From Acytostelium subglobosum LB1 (Eukaryota > Evosea > Eumycetozoa > Acytosteliales > Acytosteliaceae): 64,000 bases of DNA. The notes under the pieces are model-generated. The model ran no database searches. It saw only the letters and a list, made by a program, of their open reading frames with translations, and was not told the DNA's origin. The translations under genes and the position numbers were made by a program. Where the stretch lies: the NCBI RefSeq assembly GCF_000787575.1, contig NW_012236520.1, positions 682,001 to 746,000 on the forward strand. Direction: 5' to 3'. This document shows, in pieces, positions 59,034-64,000 of the stretch (positions are counted from its first letter, which is position 1; each line of letters opens with the position of its first letter).

Positions 59034-60120
59034 ATCTGTTATCTGTTGTTATGTTGGTATGTTGTTATGTGTGATTGATTATCAATCTGATGAATGAGAT
59101 GAGTGTGGATGGATCACATCATGTGTCACGATTACATCTCCAAAGTTCATTTCCAAAACTGGTGATGTCTTTGCAGCCCAACATCGTGACCTTCCATTCA
59201 TTCATTTATTCGTTCATACTTTAAGATGTCCATCACATTGAACTTAATGTCATTGTTAGATGTGGACCACAAATGTGTCATGACTTGTGTTTAGGACCTC
59301 AACCAACTATTGGGAAGGGTATGATGTCTCTCCATCTCCTCACTCAATCTTGTCTTGCGTCTAAAGTAAGGCCAAGCCAAAGATGATCCGCCAACATGGC
59401 ACACACAAACACATAACACATTCTCCTCAACACAACCAATCAGTCAAGCCATCTAGATTGTTAGGACTAGCTAGTATTCTATTTATGAATCTTCCATGAC
59501 AAGACAATCACTTTGTCTACTGAGTGTGTTGCAGTGAGTTACTCATGCTACCTGCAGGCAACCATTGTACAATGGAGCGACACCACAAACCAAGGCCAAT
59601 CACCAAGTTGTTTGTCATTGGCACCAACACTGTGATGCGATGAATGGATGTATGTGTGTGTGTGTGTGTGTCAATCTAGATCAAAGAGCGCATTATTCCT
59701 TGTACTTGCTTGCATACTTTAAAGGAACATGTGGTAGTGGTCATCGTAGACACATGTGGTTCTGAGTCTGGCTGGAGGTCATGTGATCAGTTGAAATGTC
59801 TGTATGTGTGTGTGTGTGTGAATGATCACACTTTGATTGGCGTGTGTTAGTGTGTTGAATGATCAAAAAGGCCTTTGTTGTCAACACTACACATCGATCA
59901 AGATCACTGAGGGAGAGGGTCTTTTAACCTACATGTACAGAGTTAGGCGTTTAAGTTGATATATTATAAGTGTTCCTTCACTTTGTTGATGACCAAGGCC
60001 CAAGATCATCAACACATAACATCAACTTCCACAACCCATTCAATCACATCACATTACATTGTTATAGTTGTTGTTGTATAACTATCTATTCTTTTCCAAA
60101 CATATATATAAATACAAAGA
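59034..60120. other. Divergent intergenic region between TIP41-like gene and right PA14 gene
   Basis: No gene seen. Contains TG repeats at about 59650-59670 and 59803-59820, ATTCATTC runs and AT-rich sequence before the PA14 start. It should hold both promoters. Confidence 0.55.
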
Positions 60121-62415
60121 ATGAAATTATCAATATTTATATTAATAATAACAATTGTTATTATTAATTTTAATATCATTAATTCACAAGGTAAGTAATA
60201 TTATTAATATATATTATAAATTAATAATAATATTAACTTGGGGAATTATTAAATCATTTCCAATGGAACTCTATTCAGATATACTTTCATTACCATGTAT
60301 AATCAGAGATCATACACCACAAAGAAATCCAGACTTTGAAATACCAGATCCACCAAGTAGAGTGATCACAAATATTGTCCAGGAGTTGTTGGGCGATAAT
60401 AGGAAACCAGTTTATTGTTGTGGTGATAAGCCTTGTGATTTGTTCGCAGTGCACAATCAGACTACGTTCAACTCGTGGTTTAACAATGTGGACAATGTCA
60501 ACATACCCATCCAGATGAAGTTGGAGCTGGTCCAGAACGTGTCCAGTCCCAACGTGTACGTCTACCGCAACGACCACTTCTTCCCCATCAATGGCATGGG
60601 CTGGGACGCGCCAGGCGCCGAGGCCAACCACGTGGCCTACAAGGACACAAGCGGCGCCGTCCAGAACTACCACTTCTGTCTCGAGCTGCACGCCCGCTTC
60701 ACCTACAAGGGTGGCGAAGTGTTCAACTTTGTCGGCGACGACGATGTCTGGGTGTTCATCAACGGCAAGCGTTACATTGATCTGGGTGGCCCACACTTGC
60801 CCGCCAGCGGCAACTTCTCGTTGGACTCGCTGGGTCTGAGAAAGGACGTCGATCATCTGTTTGACTTCTTCTACTGCGAGCGACACTCTACCGAGTCACA
60901 TATTATGGTGTCCACTTCGATGGAGCTCAAGTGTGGCTATCTCGACTACTGTGGAATCTGCGAGGGCACTGGCTCCACGTGTTGCAGTGCCAACATGTGT
61001 GATGACAATGATCCATGCACGGACGATAGCTGCCCACCACCAAACACACCGCTTCCACCAGGTGCCTCCAAGTTTGACCCGGTCACAATGTGCGTCCACA
61101 AGCAGAAGACCTGTCCAGGCAGCACGACCTGCTCCAATGCCGTGTGCAACAAGCTGAGCCAAGACTTTGAGTGTGTCAACGTGACCAAGGTGTGCGACTT
61201 CATACCATGCACAGTGAGCCAATGCACTGAGGAGGCGCACGGATGCAAATACGTTGACCTGTGCGACCCACCTTCCACCTGCAAGACCAAGGTAGGCTGC
61301 GTCGTCAGCAACTCCACATGCATCTACGAGTACAAGAACTGTGACGACGGCAACCTATGCACGCAGGACATGTGTGACGATAAGGTCGGCTGCCAGCACA
61401 TCCAAAAGGTGTGCACGGACAACGACCCATGCACCAACGACATGTGCAACGTGACTACCGGCCAGTGCGTGTTCCAGCCAATCCCCGAGTGCAAGCCATG
61501 CAGCGATACTGCCTGTGTGCCTCCCAACAAGTGCACCAAGGTGGAGTGTGACCCACTCAATCCAGGCAAGTGCATCACCACTCCACTGTGCAATGACAAC
61601 AACGCCTGCACGGACGACCAGTGCAACAGCGAGGGCAAGTGCACCTTTGTGTCCAAATGCGTGTCCAACGATACTTGTTTCTCGACCTCGTGCAATGAGA
61701 CGTCGGGCCAGTGCATCACCAAGCAGACAATGTCCTGTGACGACCTGAACCCATGCACAGCAGACTCGTGCGCCAACGGCAAGTGCTCCAACACGCCAAT
61801 AGTGTGCGACGATCACAACCCATGCACGATCGACAAGTGTGACGCTTTCCTTGGTGGCTGCCAATACATACCGGTCGTATGCTCGGACCAGGATTCCTGC
61901 AACCTCGGTGTGTGCAATGTCCAGACAGGTCAGTGTGAGGTCAAGCCAAGAATATGTGCCACTCCCAACTTCTGTATCACAGCCGTATGTGATCTAGGTG
62001 CTGGAGGTTGTATCCAATACAACAAGACCTGTATCCCGGACAACTCTGATTGTCAAAAGGGTGTCTGTGACTTTGACAAACAAGAGTGTCAGAGTAGAAA
62101 CTATGATCCACTACCATTCCGTTGTCGTAAGTATCTCATTCATTCATTCATTCATACATACATGCGTACTAATACTCGTTCATCACAAATGTAGAATCTG
62201 CTGGAGTCAAGGCTGGTGTGGCAGTTGGTGCTGCAGCCATTGCAGGTATTGTGGTGGGAGCTGTTGTTGCACTGAGTTTGATGATCTTTGGTGGCAAGAA
62301 GGGATATGACTATTGGAAGTTGAACAAGGAGGCTAAGATGACAGTGAGTTCATCCAATCCTTTATACACCAACAATCCGAATCAAGGTACCAATCCATTC
62401 TATGGTGAGCAATGA
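60121..62415 (+). CDS. psi-family PA14 / fibro-slime domain protein, right copy (complete)
   Basis: Exons 60121-60190, 60279-62126 and 62195-62415, both introns in phase 1, give 712 aa. Exon 1 is a signal peptide (MKLSIFILIITIVIINFNII). After LPCIIRDHTPQRNPDFE comes the PA14/fibro-slime domain (residues ~88-255) with FNFVGDDDVWVFINGK, DLGGPHLP and HLFDFFYCERH. Then follow about 370 residues of Cys-rich repeats (DDNDPCTDDSC, DDHNPCTIDKC, CITxxCDxxxGGC). A transmembrane helix lies at ~648-672 (VAVGAAAIAGIVVGAVVALS), with a short tail ending NPNQGTNPFYGEQ. Many NxT/NxS sites suggest glycosylation. Type I membrane or secreted protein, with adhesion or developmental signalling inferred from the psi family. 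Closely related to the left-edge copy, in opposite orientation. Confidence 0.93.
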
Positions 62416-62724
62416 TAATCATAATATCATCCATACATTCAATCAACCTTTACAATCGTTCATTTGTAGTGCAACATGCTACAATTATATATATATACTA
62501 TATTTTATAAATACAACATTACGTGTACATAATAAGATATTACTAGTATCTCCATCGAGTTGCTTGAAAGTTGTAAATTCAAAGTTTTGAAAACATCGAA
62601 GACTAAGTTGTCTCGAATTGTTTCGTCGTACTTTACGTCATTCAATCAATCAATCAATATTTATACAAATAATAATATAATATAATTTATAACATATACA
62701 TATAATATATATATAAATATAAGA
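62416..62724. other. AT-rich intergenic region
   Basis: PA14 3' flank and promoter of the next small gene; contains AATCAATCAATC and TATATA runs. No gene seen. Confidence 0.5.
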
Positions 62725-63114
62725 ATGATAATAAATAGATTCTTACAAGGCTTTGCAATAAACTTTATCGAAAAGAATGTTGTTGAGAAACTAGCTAGTA
62801 GCAGAAGGTTTCAATACTTCTCATTGTTGTTTAGGGACAAGTCAAGACAGTTCATGAAGGATAACTTCCCTCAGATAAAGGATAATAATACACATACTCC
62901 TCATAATACTCATCATCATAATAATCATCATCATCATCATAATAATAACAATAATAACAATCATAGTAGCAGTAGTAATACTAATTATACAAACTACAGA
63001 CAACAGTAACAACAACAATATCACAATCAACAACAACAACAACAACATAAGAGTTTCTCAGAGATATTCAAAGAGGAGATGGAGAAAGAGATGAACAAGA
63101 AGATGAAGAAATAG
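62725..63114 (+). CDS. Small unknown protein with in-frame TAA inside a CAA run
   Basis: ATG at 62725; MIINRFLQGFAINFIEKNVV... 94 residues to a TAA at 63007-63009, but the same frame stays open beyond it to a TAG at 63112 (QQQYHNQ...KSFSEIFKEEMEKEMNKKMK). The TAA lies in CAACAG-TAA-CAACAACAA, so one C-to-T change in a CAA codon is the simplest origin. The N-terminus has a mix of basic and hydrophobic residues (RFLQGFAINFIEK), as in some mitochondrial proteins. The middle is a His/Asn run and the tail is charged. No family recognised. The gene may be truncated (94 aa), read through, or misread (129 aa). Confidence 0.55.
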
Positions 63115-64000
63115 ATGTTATAGCTCAATCACTTCATTCAATCAATCAGTTTACTAAGGATGCATGATTCAAACAGTCATGTAATTTCATATGCTCATTA
63201 ACGATCAACCAAACAATCAATCAATCAATCAATCAAGAGGCAGACGACGAACTATTATTACAACCGTAGTCGAAACAGATTGATTGTGACTTTAACATTG
63301 TGATCGGACACGGTAATCTACAATGAGCGGGGAGTGAAGGTTGCGCATGGCATAATAAACTACCCTTTTGATCAATTCACTCATCGAGCACCAAACCTTC
63401 CCATTTCAATCATTCTAATCTATCTCAAATGTAGCTCAATCAAACATCTTGGAATTCCAACAGACATTTATCAGTCAATCATGAAGTGAGTTTGTGAAAG
63501 AGTGACGATTCATACCTCCCTCACGCCTGCGTCAATGGCAATGATTATGGCTGGTTTGACGTGACAGGTCAAGTCATTACCGTCCTGGACACTTGCTAGT
63601 CGGTGATGCAAATGGAATTCGGATCGGTCGGCGATCATCGTAGTTTTGATTCAAAAGATCGGTCCCGAATTTAGTACCCAAGATGTTGCCCCGCCACTCC
63701 ATAAGTATGTTACTAAAAATACATTATATGATGGCTTGACCATAGACTAACCTGAGCTCCATGTTGTTGAGATACAACGAAGCGGATAAGGTCCATCCCG
63801 ACGGGGGACTTATCAAACAACTTACACACACTCATTCCTAACAATCACTCGACTTGCCTTGCACGATTGATTGGTGAGTGTTGTGATACATTGGACAAGC
63901 GGACTACATATATGCGGATGGGGGTGTTTGACAGCATGCGCACCCATCCTGCACAAGGTCACCATCTCGAATCTTCAAAAGGACAGTGATCAAGGGGCTT
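63115..64000. other. Right-edge region without recognised genes
   Basis: Begins with AATCAATC runs to ~63235. From ~63240 on the sequence is complex and not repetitive (for example ATCGGTCGGCGATCATCG at ~63624), but I see no long open frame, splice-linked exons or RNA motif. It could be a decayed element or part of a gene beyond the window. Confidence 0.4.

Overview
The window looks like nuclear DNA of a dictyostelid social amoeba (Amoebozoa, Dictyostelia), but not the very AT-rich Dictyostelium discoideum. Support for this: short GTATGT/GTAAGT introns, Asn/Gln/Ser/Thr homopolymer runs inside proteins, FNIP-repeat proteins, psi-family PA14 proteins, and conserved housekeeping genes whose codons are fairly GC-rich. 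Intergenic and intronic DNA is full of CAAT/ATTC-type tetranucleotide runs. The species cannot be fixed from the sequence alone. No rRNA, convincing tRNA, CRISPR array, retroelement or DNA transposon was seen.

Layout. 1-2373: psi-type PA14 secreted/membrane protein (minus strand, cut by the window edge). 3.9-5.2 kb: a low-complexity protein with a C-terminal hydrophobic helix (minus) and a KRTCAP2-like oligosaccharyltransferase subunit (plus). 5.4-9.4 kb: a Ser/Pro-rich protein with a PH-like end, an intact FNIP-repeat protein and casein kinase 2 regulatory subunit beta (all minus). 10.3-13.3 kb: DUF1765/UPF0592 protein (plus). 13.3-15.7 kb: a long intergenic region with several clear hairpins. 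15.7-22.4 kb: complete acetyl-CoA carboxylase (2233 aa by conceptual splicing). 22.7-24.3 kb: an unknown coiled-coil protein with an E2F-like palindrome upstream, and a GATA zinc-finger gene. 24.8-38.4 kb: a giant five-exon HECT ubiquitin ligase of about 4434 aa with SPRY, PH and three repeated CUB-like 'SPHPY' modules. 38.8-39.3 kb: a small acidic protein.

39.9-58.0 kb is an accessory region made almost only of F-box-like proteins with FNIP or LRR-like repeats. It has nine gene copies on both strands, five of which carry frame breaks. The order FNIP(+)/family A(-)/family B(+) occurs twice about 7.7-7.9 kb apart, suggesting an old block duplication. The two family-B copies are nearly identical, while the other pairs have diverged strongly. 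This is the most unusual part of the window.

58.0-64 kb: TIP41-like phosphatase regulator (minus), a second, complete psi-type PA14 protein (plus) that mirrors the one at the left edge, a small gene with an in-frame TAA inside a CAA run, and 0.9 kb without recognisable genes.

The conserved genes cover fatty-acid synthesis (ACC), N-glycosylation (KRTCAP2), protein kinase and phosphatase control (CK2 beta, TIP41), ubiquitylation (HECT, and possibly the F-box-like cluster) and extracellular signalling (psi/PA14). They do not form one operon-like pathway.
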